Assembly (NCBI GenBank): GCA_029855935.1
Contig: JAGSHN010000020.1
Location: 62,001 to 126,000, forward strand
DNA length: 64,000 nucleotides
From: Candidatus Thorarchaeota archaeon
GTDB lineage: Archaea > Asgardarchaeota > Thorarchaeia > Thorarchaeales > Thorarchaeaceae
Direction: 5' to 3'
In this document: positions 32,745-41,804 of the stretch, piece after piece
Position numbering within the stretch: position 1 is the first letter of the stretch
Layout of the letters: the number at the start of each line of letters is the position of its first letter
Notes under the pieces: generated by a model
What the model was told of the DNA's origin: nothing
Databases searched by the model: none
Seen by the model: only the letters and a program-made list of their open reading frames with translations
Position numbers and translations under genes: made by a program

Positions 32745-34661
32745 CTACAACTCCAGCCGAGAGACTGTACAGAACGTCTCATGGATTGTCTCCAAGAGGT
32801 CACCAGTCCCGTCGCAGCCCCCGACCAGAGTGACGGGAACACCAAGCTCCCGAAGCTGCTCCGCGAGTCTGCGGTCGGACTGGGGCGCTGTGGCCACAAC
32901 AATCACATCGGCCGGAAGTATCGTTGTCTCTCCCTCAAGTTCGACCACCACGTTATTGAAGGAAACCTGTACGACCGTGGCCTCTGTGTGCATCTTGACG
33001 CCTCGTTCGCGAAGCATCTTCAGAACAACCCATCTTGTCGAACGCCCCAGTCCAGCTCCAATCGCGCTACCTCGTTCGACGATTGTCACATCTTGAGAGA
33101 ACTGTGTGGCTCTCAGCGCGGCGTAGCACCCCAGCACCATTCCCCCGACAACGACAACGCGGTCCGCAAGTCCAACACCATATTCCATCACGTGCTGCGC
33201 AGACACAACGGTCGGGGACTCTACACCATCAACAGATGGTGCTGCGTCAATCGCTCCCATCGCACAGATGACGTGGTCGAAACCCTCATTCCTCAGCATC
33301 TCCGCTGTCGCGTGCACTCCCAGCCTGAGGTCAACACTCAGACGCCGCAGCTCTCGCATCATATACGTGACATACGAGGCGAACTCACCACGGCCGGGTG
33401 CCCGTGCTGCAAGCCTCAGTCCACCCCCCAAGATGGGTCGACGCTCGTAGAGAACAACCTCAACTCCTCTCAGAGCAAGAACTCTTGCGGCCTCCATTCC
33501 CGCGGGACCGCCGCCCACAACGGCAACCCGTCCCTCTGCCGGGGGACCGACACGTCGCTCACTCTCAAAACCAGCCAGAGGGTTGATGGCACATGTGACG
33601 GCGCCAAGTGAGAACACACGGTCGAGGCAGCCCTGATTGCAACCCACGCAATAGCGGATCTCGTCCTCACGGCCCTCTCGAATCTTGCCGACCACCTCAG
33701 GGTCTGCGATGAAGGCGCGAGCCATCCCTATGAGATGGACCCGTCCCCTATCAAGGATCCTCTGCGCCACCGTCGGGCTGTTGATTCTGTTGCACGCTAT
33801 GACCGGCACATCAACGACCTCTGAGATGCCCTCCGCCAAGTACGCGTAGTGACCGCGTGGGACATCCATCGTTATCTGCGGTACCCGGGACTCGTGCCAC
33901 CCCCCGGTGACGTCGAAGCAGTCCACACCAGCCTCTTCAAACATCGGAGCAAGGCGCTTGTTGTCCTCGAGTGTGAGCCCACCCTCGACGAAGTCCTCCC
34001 CGCTCATTCGATACAGGACGGGGAGAGAAGGACCCACCGCGCGCCTGACTGCCTCGATCACCTCAAGAGGAAACCTTGCTCTGTTCTCAATGGGACCTCC
34101 GTAGTCGTCGGTACGCCTGTTTGTGCAGGGCGCGAGGAACTGATTGATGAGGTATCCGGCCGAACCAATGATCTCAACGGCATCGAACCCGGCCCTCTTG
34201 GCGCGTGCAGCCGCGTGACCGAAGTTCTCCACCGTCCTGTGAATCTCTTCCACCGACAGAGGTCGCGGCGTCTCACGTGTCAGCCTGCTTGGGACATCGG
34301 AGGCAGATACTGGTTGCTCGCCAATCACGAGAGAGTGAGCGTATCTTCCCGCGTGATACAGCTGCGCCGCCACAGGGACCCCGTACTTGTGAATCACGTC
34401 GACTAGTCTCGCGAGGCCCTCTACGTGCTCGTCACGTGAGATTCCAATCATCGTGGGCAGACTCATCCCCAGACGCTCGGTGTAGCATCCGCCCACTATG
34501 ATGAGCCCTGGTCTGTGGGCGGCCCTGGCCCTGTAGAACTCAACAAGCTTGTCAGAGATGAACCCGTCCTCACAATAGCCCAAGTGAGTCGCGGTCATGA
34601 CTATTCTATTGTTGAGATGCAGAGCCCCTATTGACGCAGGGTCCATAAGCCTTGGCGACAC
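32745..34661 (-). CDS. FMN/FAD/4Fe-4S oxidoreductase of the dienoyl-CoA reductase (old yellow enzyme) family
   Basis: 638 residues counted from GTG 34661, which has GAGGGGA five bases upstream; the in-frame text above it does not resemble the family. Residues 1-335 are an OYE-type TIM barrel for FMN (LNNRIVMTATHLGY…, QLYHAGRY, the FDAVEIIGSAGYLINQFL(S/A)P signature, RTDDYGG). A cluster motif follows: CVGCNQGCLDRV with a distal Cys in VTCAINP. The last 280 residues are FAD/NAD(P) domains (VAVVGGGPAGMEAA; a second GxGxxx-like VVVVGGMVLGCYAA, degenerate at the second Gly). Relatives reduce dienoyl-CoA, enones, trimethylamine or bile acids. The substrate cannot be told. Confidence 0.92.
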   Translation of the reverse strand: MSPRLMDPASIGALHLNNRIVMTATHLGYCEDGFISDKLVEFYRARAAHRPGLIIVGGCYTERLGMSLPTMIGISRDEHVEGLARLVDVIHKYGVPVAAQLYHAGRYAHSLVIGEQPVSASDVPSRLTRETPRPLSVEEIHRTVENFGHAAARAKRAGFDAVEIIGSAGYLINQFLAPCTNRRTDDYGGPIENRARFPLEVIEAVRRAVGPSLPVLYRMSGEDFVEGGLTLEDNKRLAPMFEEAGVDCFDVTGGWHESRVPQITMDVPRGHYAYLAEGISEVVDVPVIACNRINSPTVAQRILDRGRVHLIGMARAFIADPEVVGKIREGREDEIRYCVGCNQGCLDRVFSLGAVTCAINPLAGFESERRVGPPAEGRVAVVGGGPAGMEAARVLALRGVEVVLYERRPILGGGLRLAARAPGRGEFASYVTYMMRELRRLSVDLRLGVHATAEMLRNEGFDHVICAMGAIDAAPSVDGVESPTVVSAQHVMEYGVGLADRVVVVGGMVLGCYAALRATQFSQDVTIVERGSAIGAGLGRSTRWVVLKMLRERGVKMHTEATVVQVSFNNVVVELEGETTILPADVIVVATAPQSDRRLAEQLRELGVPVTLVGGCDGTGDLLETIHETFCTVSRLEL

Positions 34662-34876
34662 GGTGATCCCCTCGGTGCGGGCGAAGAACTCGTTCAAATA
34701 CCTACTGGCCAACTTGTGACTGTCAAGTCTCGGATGATTCTTATTAAGGCCAACGCGCATCGGTGTTCGCACTGGCTCGTTTGTGACCATAGATTTGCAC
34801 TCCACGCCCGTAAATTCGTCGCGTGCTCTCATACGGGCTGCTTACGGACCGGCTCGACATCTTCTACCGAGGAAAA

Positions 34877-35050
34877 ATGACCGCGATACGCAACGCATCC
34901 GACTTTCCGGACCTTCCGGACCCCCTCCCGTGGGAGGCAATGCCGGAGACCCCGGAGCCTGTGACTCCCTGGGAGGCAATGCCAGATCTTCCGGATCCTC
35001 TTCCGTGGAAGGCGATGCCGGAGACTCCAGAGCCTGTCACCCCCTGGTAG
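34877..35050 (+). CDS. 57-residue Pro/Trp repeat protein
   Basis: After an 8-residue head (MTAIRNAS) the protein is two copies of a 25-residue unit (PDLPDPLPW(E/K)AMPETPEPVTPW(EA)), which itself is two related 12-13-residue halves ending in PW. The two DNA copies differ at many third positions while the protein changes only at E/K and F/M, so the peptide is under selection. GAGG lies four bases before the ATG. It has no signal, no membrane helix and net negative charge. The four regularly spaced P-W motifs look like short linear binding motifs for a partner protein. No family is recognised. Confidence 0.7.
   Translation: MTAIRNASDFPDLPDPLPWEAMPETPEPVTPWEAMPDLPDPLPWKAMPETPEPVTPW
34902..35050 (+). 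repeat. two-copy 75-bp coding tandem repeat
   Basis: The second copy starts near 34978 and matches the first (near 34903) with scattered, mostly synonymous differences. Confidence 0.75.
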
Positions 35051-35200
35051 GGTGGCGCAGACGGGGGGCCTCGGACCCAAAGACCTGGCACCGGGACCCC
35101 CCGCACAACTTCTCTTCCTAGACCATTCCATGCGTCGGCCTCAGCACGCAATGGACAAGATTCTTCTACAGGGCAGCCCAAGCGAGGCCCGTGTGTGTGA

Positions 35201-35659
35201 ATGAGAGTTCTGCGTACGCCATCTGAGAGCAAGGACCTCCCCATCGTGATGCGCCTGGGCGTCACCACGTGGAGGGTGCTGCTCGCGCTACTTGGAGCCC
35301 GTCGTCCTCTCGGCCCGCGCAGCCTCGCCAGGATGCTAGACCTCAGCAGTCACAGCGTGGCCCTGTACCACCTGGAGAAGCTGATTGATGAGGGCTTGGT
35401 TGAGAAGACTTCAGATGGCGACTACAGGGTCCGACCTGATGCCCAGCTGGATTTCTTGGACGAGTTCCTGTATGTGGGATACCACGTTGTGCCGCGCGTC
35501 GTACTGTACGCCTCCTTTGTGACCGGACTGGTCCTTGCATTCGTTGTTCTTGGCTTGGCGGACTTCTCTGCTCAGACAATGTTCGTCTTCCTGATTGGAA
35601 TCTCTGCCTCTGTCTTTCTGTGGTCCGAGGTGTATCGGCAGTGGAGGAGGCTCCCGTAG
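35201..35659 (+). CDS. winged-helix protein with two membrane helices
   Basis: 152 residues. Residues about 20-85 form an ArsR/MarR-style winged helix (RPLGPRSLARMLDLSSHSVALYHLEKLIDEGLVEKTSDGDYRV). Two membrane helices follow (about 100-120 and 124-142), ending in a basic tail. Such membrane-tethered winged helices are probable one-component regulators in archaea. The ATG at 35201 has only a weak upstream GAGG; the ATG at 35249 is a less likely alternative because it would still keep the whole winged helix. Genes on either side share no evident role. Confidence 0.75.
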   Translation: MRVLRTPSESKDLPIVMRLGVTTWRVLLALLGARRPLGPRSLARMLDLSSHSVALYHLEKLIDEGLVEKTSDGDYRVRPDAQLDFLDEFLYVGYHVVPRVVLYASFVTGLVLAFVVLGLADFSAQTMFVFLIGISASVFLWSEVYRQWRRLP

Positions 35660-35865
35660 GTCGCGCGAACAGCGGTCGAGCAACTCGGGTCACCGCCCAC
35701 GTTCGCAGGTCTATCACGGAGAGGTGGGTCGAAAGAGATCTGAAATTTGCTGGTCTAGGATGTAGACCGGTGGGGCCTCCACGGGTGTGACCAGACTGCC
35801 GGTAACCCGCGAGCTGGTCTAAAATCTAGATTGAATAGTGTTTCATCGTTGATGAGTGACGATGA

Positions 35866-37674
35866 ATGATGAGCGCACGCAGCCGAACTGAGAGAATGTG
35901 GTTGGGCAAGACCATTCGGAGGAACATCATGATTGGTTTCCTGCTGGCCTTCGTGGTTGCCGGGATGACGGTTGTCGCGCTACCACCACACTCGGCAGCG
36001 AGAATCACTGCGATCCTTGGAGATCAACTGAATGAACAGGCCACCATCTCCGCCGAGTCCTCCTCCGCGACTCCCTTGACCACGCTCACGCTGTTCAACG
36101 TCACACTCAGCACCGATTCAGAGGACCTCAGCGTGGATACCTGGCCAATCTCGTACGACCACCCTTGGGAGTCCTCTATCTCTTACAGGGCTGACGGAAT
36201 GCACATAGAGGGCGGCAACCTCAATGTCATCCTCTACCCGCTGGGATGCTCGGTGGCCTTCAGGTACTATTCCAGCATTCGCATTACGATTGTGATCTCA
36301 GGCCTGAGAGGTAGCGCAACTATCGATTCCACCGTGAGCTTTAGTCACGCCTACGGACCCGTGGCCGAGTCATCCGGTACTGCCTTCGTTAGGGCCAATG
36401 CTACGAAGACTGTGAGTCTTGAAGCACCGTTGAATGACGCCCTCGCATCGACCAACAAATCTGTCCTCGGATTGTATGCACGGTTCCGAATCGCAATGAT
36501 TGAGACCTCTGAGGTTGTCATCAGGTCCATTGTGGCTGTCGGTGAGACAAGCGAGCCGCTCTATTCCCTTCGTGTCACTCCTCTGTCTCCCACCGGAGAG
36601 TTCCTGTTCGACCTCCCCTACTTCGAGGATGTCTGGACACGCCCGTGTTTCAACCTCACCAAGGACGGTGACACTGAGTTTGGAGTCTTGTTACCCCGCC
36701 GGAGAGGGAGTGTTGTCTATCTCCCAGCCGGGGGATACGACATATCGTCGGCCTGGTCGCAATGGAGCCAGATCATTCCGCTTGCAAGCGCAAGCTTCAG
36801 CCTCGGAAACGACACTGGCGCCGAGGTTGAGGCGACATACCCGCTTCTTAAGGTGCTGCTCGACGTCAGGCCGGACATAGCAGTGCAGGTCAGTCTATAC
36901 GAATACGGCGAGCACGTGAGTTGGCCAGCGTACTACTACTCCTTCATCTTCATCGCACCGCCCTACCCAAAGACGCTGTACGTACCTGCCATAGTGGAGG
37001 TTCTCCACATTGGCGTCGCAGTCACGTATGCGAATGTCTACTACACCGAATCGGTTGAGCTCCCGAGCCAACGAGATGTGCAGTTCAGTGTCCAGCTCCC
37101 CTACTACCCATTCTTTGGTCTTGCACTTCCACCAATCCCAATGTACGTGGCGGTCTTCTCTCTGACACTCCTGGTACTCATCGCCGCTAGCATCCAACGA
37201 GCCACCCGCCCAATCGACCTGCGCGAACTCCTCCGACGACGTCATACCGTGCCCCTCCTGCTTCTCCTGCTGTCAGCCATTGTGCCCTGGTCTGCGTCTC
37301 ACGAAGCTGGCACCGATGTGTTGATAATCTACGTACTACCGCTTGCACTATTCATCAGAGCAGGATACGGTCTGGCCATCCCAATCTACCAAAACTTCGA
37401 CATTGCACTGGCCTTTTCGCTTGTCGTCTACTGGATACCCCTCTTCGTCCTCATCGGCCTGGCGCGAACCGACAGGTACGACAGGATCTTTGCAGCGGTC
37501 TTGGCGATTCCGGCCGGGCTGTCAACGGTGGCCCTTGTCACCTTTGGTGTCAACATCTTCACGCTGGGGCCAGTTGTCGTTGTCATCTCGTTTTTACTGT
37601 GGCTATCTCATATGGTCACGCAGTCTATGGGAGAACGAGAGACAAAGAGAACCACATCTGTAGAGAACTGGTAG
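35866..37674 (+). CDS. membrane protein with large extracytoplasmic domain, unknown
   Basis: 602 residues. An N-terminal hydrophobic segment (about 20-40) acts as signal or anchor. Residues 45-415 are a beta-rich exported domain with N-x-S/T sequons. The C-terminal 180 residues contain about six membrane helices with a basic loop RELLRRRHT. The layout, a sensor-like ectodomain and then a helix bundle, resembles receptors, but no known family or catalytic motif is recognised. ATG ATG lies at 35866; the ATG at 35896 is possible. A TATA-like CTAAAATCTA lies near 35819. Confidence 0.75.
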   Translation: MMSARSRTERMWLGKTIRRNIMIGFLLAFVVAGMTVVALPPHSAARITAILGDQLNEQATISAESSSATPLTTLTLFNVTLSTDSEDLSVDTWPISYDHPWESSISYRADGMHIEGGNLNVILYPLGCSVAFRYYSSIRITIVISGLRGSATIDSTVSFSHAYGPVAESSGTAFVRANATKTVSLEAPLNDALASTNKSVLGLYARFRIAMIETSEVVIRSIVAVGETSEPLYSLRVTPLSPTGEFLFDLPYFEDVWTRPCFNLTKDGDTEFGVLLPRRRGSVVYLPAGGYDISSAWSQWSQIIPLASASFSLGNDTGAEVEATYPLLKVLLDVRPDIAVQVSLYEYGEHVSWPAYYYSFIFIAPPYPKTLYVPAIVEVLHIGVAVTYANVYYTESVELPSQRDVQFSVQLPYYPFFGLALPPIPMYVAVFSLTLLVLIAASIQRATRPIDLRELLRRRHTVPLLLLLLSAIVPWSASHEAGTDVLIIYVLPLALFIRAGYGLAIPIYQNFDIALAFSLVVYWIPLFVLIGLARTDRYDRIFAAVLAIPAGLSTVALVTFGVNIFTLGPVVVVISFLLWLSHMVTQSMGERETKRTTSVENW

Positions 37675-37718
37675 GAGGTTGTGAGACAGTAACTCCGGCC
37701 AGGTTACCACGTCCTAAG

Positions 37719-37743
37719 AGAGAGGAGGCGAACCCCCCTCTCT
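37719..37743. terminator. hairpin terminator between convergent genes
   Basis: AGAGAGG (37719-37725) pairs with CCTCTCT (37737-37743), with two further G-C pairs inside. It lies between the convergent membrane protein and lactate permease genes and could serve both. Confidence 0.5.
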
Positions 37744-37746
37744 GTT

Positions 37747-39348
37747 CTACCCGAAGGCCCACAACATAGTCAGTATTGCCGTCGCCAACGTCATTAGAAC
37801 GGCCACCACGGCACCGTAGCGGATCACCTCGCCCTCGATACCAATCTCGTCTATCACCGCGGCCGCATTCTGTATCTTGGCCGGACTGAGCACGCTCGCA
37901 AGGCCTCCACCGATTCCGTTCGATGCCGCCACGACAACAGCGTTGGCACCGATCATCGTACTGGCCTCGTAGTGGTACCTCGTAAACATCGCGATGGCAG
38001 ACGTCTCAGACCCAGAGATGAAGCCAGCAAGAAGACCGAGAAATGCCGCAGTCAGCGGATAGGCCTGGCCAAGCGTCTGTGAGGTCATCGAGGCCAGCAG
38101 ATAGATCATATTGTTCGTCGGGTCTGCAGGAGCCACCCACTGACCGGAGACAGCAACGGTCCAGCCGCTGTAGTTCATCACCTCGGCCATTGCGAAGAAG
38201 ATTGCTGCTGCAAGGACAGGACGCGGCGCACGCTTGAGGAACTTCGAGAAGGTCGCACCCAAGACCTGCCTGTCGTGACGAAAGAAGGGGATGGACAGGA
38301 GCGTGGCGACGAACATCAGGGTGTAGGCCTGCCACAGTACCTTGGTACTGATTCCTGATGGGTAGCCGCCAACATAGACAACAACGTCGAGTGTCTGTGC
38401 CAGCAGTATCTTCAACGGGCCTATCAGCGTGGTCGCCAGACAGAGGATAACGAGTATGGTCCATGGGATGCTGGCCCTGCGAAGGCTCATCGCCCGCTCG
38501 ATCTCTAGGTCATTCTCATCAAGAATGCTCCTGTCGATTATGGGTCGTCCTCGAAGCTTTGTGTACGCATAGAGAACAAAGATGACCGCAGCGCCGGCAT
38601 ACACATTCGTGAGAATCGTCTGATCGACCAGGGGATGGTTGGCGACTATGGCCACTCCTCCGGCTGTGAAACCGCAGATCACCGCAAGGAGCAGGCTCTC
38701 TCTGTTGAGCAGCATCTCCCGGCCTCCCGCAATCCACAACATGGACACTGCGATGCCTGTGGTCACGACAGGCATGAACATCGCAAACACAGAGCCAGCC
38801 TCGGCAAGCGTCAGCTGAACTCCGGCAGCCTGGGCAAATTCCACAACAAAGACCTTGACCGGAACAGCGAGCAGTGCGAAAGTTGTGAGCGGGTCATAGC
38901 CTATCGAGGGGAGCGCGACGGCAACGAGCGGCGAGAAGCCAAGCGCCAGCATCACAGGTGGCAACATCGTGACTGGTGTGGCACCAATTCCGACAAGGAA
39001 CAGTCCCAGCCCGAGGCTGATCAACAGCACCTGCATCGGCCTGCTACCGCCTCCAAGCGTCTTGAAGAAGACGATGAGCCTTTGCAGTGATCCCGTCTCC
39101 TGCATATAGGTCATCATCAGTATCGAAGTTGCAACCATTAGCGAGATTGGGAACGACTTGACTATGCCCGCCACGCTGGCTGTCAGTGCCACAACGGCGT
39201 CCGTCTGAAACATCACTATTGCCGTGCCCAGCGTCAGCAGCCAGACGACCACACCCGTGATGTCTGCAGCACGTCTGAAGAACACGAGCAGAACAAAGGC
39301 AAGAGCTATCGGCAAGACTATCAGTATCAGTCCAAGACTCGGGTCCAA
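37747..39348 (-). CDS. L-lactate permease (LctP family)
   Basis: 533 residues with about 13-14 membrane helices. Family features are the N-terminal 'WLLTLGTAIVMF' block, TGSLQRL, the long conserved VGIGATPVTMLPPVMLALGFSPLVAVALPSIGYDP loop, FMPVV near the middle, and the closing SGSETSAIAMF…GANAVVVAASNGIGGGLASVLSPAKIQNAAA, which is diagnostic. LctP proteins take up lactate or glycolate with protons. The gene ends three bases from the SDR gene on the same strand (39352), so the two are likely co-transcribed. Confidence 0.92.
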   Translation of the reverse strand: MDPSLGLILIVLPIALAFVLLVFFRRAADITGVVVWLLTLGTAIVMFQTDAVVALTASVAGIVKSFPISLMVATSILMMTYMQETGSLQRLIVFFKTLGGGSRPMQVLLISLGLGLFLVGIGATPVTMLPPVMLALGFSPLVAVALPSIGYDPLTTFALLAVPVKVFVVEFAQAAGVQLTLAEAGSVFAMFMPVVTTGIAVSMLWIAGGREMLLNRESLLLAVICGFTAGGVAIVANHPLVDQTILTNVYAGAAVIFVLYAYTKLRGRPIIDRSILDENDLEIERAMSLRRASIPWTILVILCLATTLIGPLKILLAQTLDVVVYVGGYPSGISTKVLWQAYTLMFVATLLSIPFFRHDRQVLGATFSKFLKRAPRPVLAAAIFFAMAEVMNYSGWTVAVSGQWVAPADPTNNMIYLLASMTSQTLGQAYPLTAAFLGLLAGFISGSETSAIAMFTRYHYEASTMIGANAVVVAASNGIGGGLASVLSPAKIQNAAAVIDEIGIEGEVIRYGAVVAVLMTLATAILTMLWAFG

Positions 39349-39351
39349 GTA

Positions 39352-40347
39352 TCACATCCTCCTCTCTAGATGTCCTGTCTCGAAGTACCAGTCGACGGCC
39401 CGACGTATTGCCTCCTGCATAGACACCTCAGGCGCCCATCCGAGGCCACGCTTGGCCTTCTCATTGGTGTACCAACGGTCCTGTACCATGCTCTCAACTG
39501 TCTTGACGTGCCAGAGGAACGTGTTCCTCCTACGGTTCTTGAACGGGCTCATCAGTGCCACACCGAGTTTGGCGAGCAGCACAGGCACGTGCCACTTTGG
39601 AGGTTCCACTCCCAGGTACTCGCCGAGGAACTGAAAGATCTCGTTGTACGTCATCGGCTGGTCAGGACAGAGGATGAACGTCTCGTTTGCCGCGCCGCGT
39701 GCCGTCAGGGCCTTGGCGAAGCCGGCGGCGATGTCGCCGACGTAAGAATACATCAAGCGCCGCTCGCCGTCACCGGGTATCATCGGGATGGCTCCCTCGT
39801 AGACAGCCTTTATGATCTCGTATCCCGTATAGAGGTCACCCTCGCCAGTCACGCCCGTTGGGCGGAGTATCGTGTGCGTCAGGCCAGTGTCAGAGGAGAT
39901 CTCCCTGACGACCTCTTCGGCAAGCACCTTGCTCCGGCCATAGTCAAACTGCGGTCTGAGCTCGGTGTCCTCATTGCCCGGGGGGTAGCGGACAGGACCT
40001 ATGGTCTCAGTGGTTGAGCAATAGACAAAGCGCTCGATGGAGGTGCCAACGCATGCGTTCATCAGGTCGCGTGTGCCGCCGACATTGACCTTGTAGAGCA
40101 GGTCGACATCGCGCGGATAGAAGTCGAAATAGGCGGCAAGATGGATGACGGCCTCCATATCCTTGACCGCCGCCTCCATGGACTCGGGGTCAAGGAGGTC
40201 ACCAGTGTGGACCTCCACACCTTCTGGAAAGCCCTGCGTGTTGCTGGTCGTGCGTACAAAGGCGTGGACATCGTGACCGTCTGCAACCAGCGTCCTGAGC
40301 ACCCTCCGGCCTATGAACCCACTGGCACCTGTCACAAGCACTCTCAT
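39352..40347 (-). CDS. NAD(P)-dependent epimerase/dehydratase (extended SDR)
   Basis: 331 residues. TGASGFIGRRV is the Rossmann nucleotide motif, and LLDPESMEAAVKDMEAVIHLAA holds the Asp and the HLAA strand. The catalytic set is CSTTETIGP (Ser/Thr) and DYGRSKVLAEE (Y-x-x-x-K). The style (VHTGDL, YSYVGDIAAG) resembles 3-beta-hydroxysteroid dehydrogenase/dihydroflavonol reductase-like SDRs rather than classical sugar-nucleotide epimerases. It lies three bases upstream of the lactate permease gene. The substrate is unknown. Confidence 0.9.
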   Translation of the reverse strand: MRVLVTGASGFIGRRVLRTLVADGHDVHAFVRTTSNTQGFPEGVEVHTGDLLDPESMEAAVKDMEAVIHLAAYFDFYPRDVDLLYKVNVGGTRDLMNACVGTSIERFVYCSTTETIGPVRYPPGNEDTELRPQFDYGRSKVLAEEVVREISSDTGLTHTILRPTGVTGEGDLYTGYEIIKAVYEGAIPMIPGDGERRLMYSYVGDIAAGFAKALTARGAANETFILCPDQPMTYNEIFQFLGEYLGVEPPKWHVPVLLAKLGVALMSPFKNRRRNTFLWHVKTVESMVQDRWYTNEKAKRGLGWAPEVSMQEAIRRAVDWYFETGHLERRM

Positions 40348-40416
40348 CTTGGCTCACATCCTCGTCAATGAGGGCTTCAACTGGCATTTATCTGTTCCCA
40401 GATACTGTGAGAGGAC

Positions 40417-41151
40417 TCACGACCCAGATAGCACAGCGTCAATGGCGGGCAGGGCCTTGCCAGCCTGTTCCTCTATGTGGACATCCATCACGTGTGTCAG
40501 AGGAGTCTTCTCGACGTTGATCTCAATCAGCCTTCCGCCGTGCTGCTTGGCGACGAGAGGAAACGAGGCCGCAGGTTGGACCACCCCTGAGGTGCCTATC
40601 ACAAGACAGAGATCGCTCTTCTCAAGCTCCCGGTAGACGCGCGCCATCACGTCCATGTCGAGGCTCTCACCGAACCACACCACGTCAGGTCGCAATAGCG
40701 CACCGCACACGGGGCATCGCGGTGTCGATCCGACTGGCTCGTCAAGCGTGGAACGGTACTCACAGCTGACGCATCTGACACGCCAGATGTTGCCGTGTAC
40801 TTCAAGGACATTACGCGAGCCAGCCCTCATATGCAGACCATCCACGTTCTGTGTCACAACATACCGCAGCAGACCACGCCTCTCCCAGTCAGCAAGAACA
40901 AGGTGTGCCGGATTTGGCCTGCATCGCGCAATGAGACCCTGGCGCCACGCGTACCACTCCCATACGAGATCCGGGTCGCGGAAAAACGCCTCCGGCGTCG
41001 CCAGCTCCATTGGGTCATACCTCCGCCATAGGCCGTCCTCCCCCCGGAAGGTCGGCACGTTCGACTCCCTGGAGATACCGGCCCCCGTCAGGGCTATCAT
41101 ATACTGCGCATGTCCAATCAGCTCCGCCGCGTGCTCAATCTCGGACACCAT
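40417..41151 (-). CDS. cobB: NAD-dependent protein deacylase (sirtuin)
   Basis: 244 residues. ALTGAGISRESNVPTFRG forms the NAD-binding loop, TQNVDGLH the conserved Gln-Asn-Val-Asp, and EVHGN carries the catalytic His. The zinc pairs are CVSC and CPVC, followed by LRPDVVWFGE. GTSGVVQPAASFP and INVEKTPLT close the Rossmann fold. The enzyme removes acyl groups from lysines using NAD; the VVWFGE form suits deacetylation. ATG 41151 follows AGGAG at suitable spacing. It is divergent from an HTH regulator gene with a shared 90-base AT-richer promoter region. Confidence 0.94.
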   Translation of the reverse strand: MVSEIEHAAELIGHAQYMIALTGAGISRESNVPTFRGEDGLWRRYDPMELATPEAFFRDPDLVWEWYAWRQGLIARCRPNPAHLVLADWERRGLLRYVVTQNVDGLHMRAGSRNVLEVHGNIWRVRCVSCEYRSTLDEPVGSTPRCPVCGALLRPDVVWFGESLDMDVMARVYRELEKSDLCLVIGTSGVVQPAASFPLVAKQHGGRLIEINVEKTPLTHVMDVHIEEQAGKALPAIDAVLSGS

Positions 41152-41245
41152 TGTCGAACCACTCCTCTGCGCAGGCAGAGTCACGACGCTATCCTTATTA
41201 GGTGTGCTAGTTCACTATAGTTAGTTAACATAGATAGGTGATGTC

Positions 41246-41692
41246 GTGCCTCGAGGAAAAAAGAGAGACGGCGGGCCAAAGAAGAGGCTCTGGATGATGC
41301 CTCAGGAGGTGGAGGTCTGGTACATCCTCCCGGCTATCAGGAGAGAACTCACCCGCATAATGATAGAGCTGGGTACGCCCCAGAAGGACATAGCCAAGAT
41401 ACTCGGGATAACAGAACCAGCAGTGTCGCAGTACAAGCTGAGGCGCGATGAAACATCCAGAGCGCGCGGCGACCAGATACAGATCCCTGAAGAGTTCAGG
41501 CCCTACCTTGAAGAGGCTGCCAAGAAACTGCTTGACGCGTGGAAGAACAGAGGGGAGGGTGAGTACGTCTTTGAAGAGATGACTAGGGAGTTCAACCACC
41601 TCATAGCCCTCCTCAGGAAGAAGGGCGTTATCTGTGAGGTTCATCGTGAACATGCCGAACACGTGAGCGATGTCTGCCACGCCTGCGACTGA
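41246..41692 (+). CDS. COG2522-type archaeal HTH transcriptional regulator
   Basis: 148 residues. It opens with a basic head, then VWYILPAIRRELTRIMIEL and the helix-turn-helix PQKDIAKILGITEPAVSQYKLRRD (about residues 48-70), a pattern typical of the archaeal family with an N-terminal XRE-like HTH. The C-terminal ~70 residues are helical and end in VCHACD, a CxxC as in relatives. The start is GTG 41246 with AGGTGAT four bases upstream. Divergence from the sirtuin gene suggests it might control that promoter or its own. Confidence 0.88.
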   Translation: MPRGKKRDGGPKKRLWMMPQEVEVWYILPAIRRELTRIMIELGTPQKDIAKILGITEPAVSQYKLRRDETSRARGDQIQIPEEFRPYLEEAAKKLLDAWKNRGEGEYVFEEMTREFNHLIALLRKKGVICEVHREHAEHVSDVCHACD

Positions 41693-41804
41693 CTGGCGCA
41701 CCAAGAGCCGAGCCGCATCCCGCAATAGTGTCCGTAGAGAATCGGTAAGGTTTTCAGGAACGAACCATCTGCCAATCGGCGAGATTCTTCGCGAGGATAG
41801 GACT

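Noticed and set aside
34903-35050. A short CRISPR-like or minisatellite array.
   Set aside because: Only two 75-bp copies without spacers, in frame with a coding sequence and differing mostly at synonymous sites.
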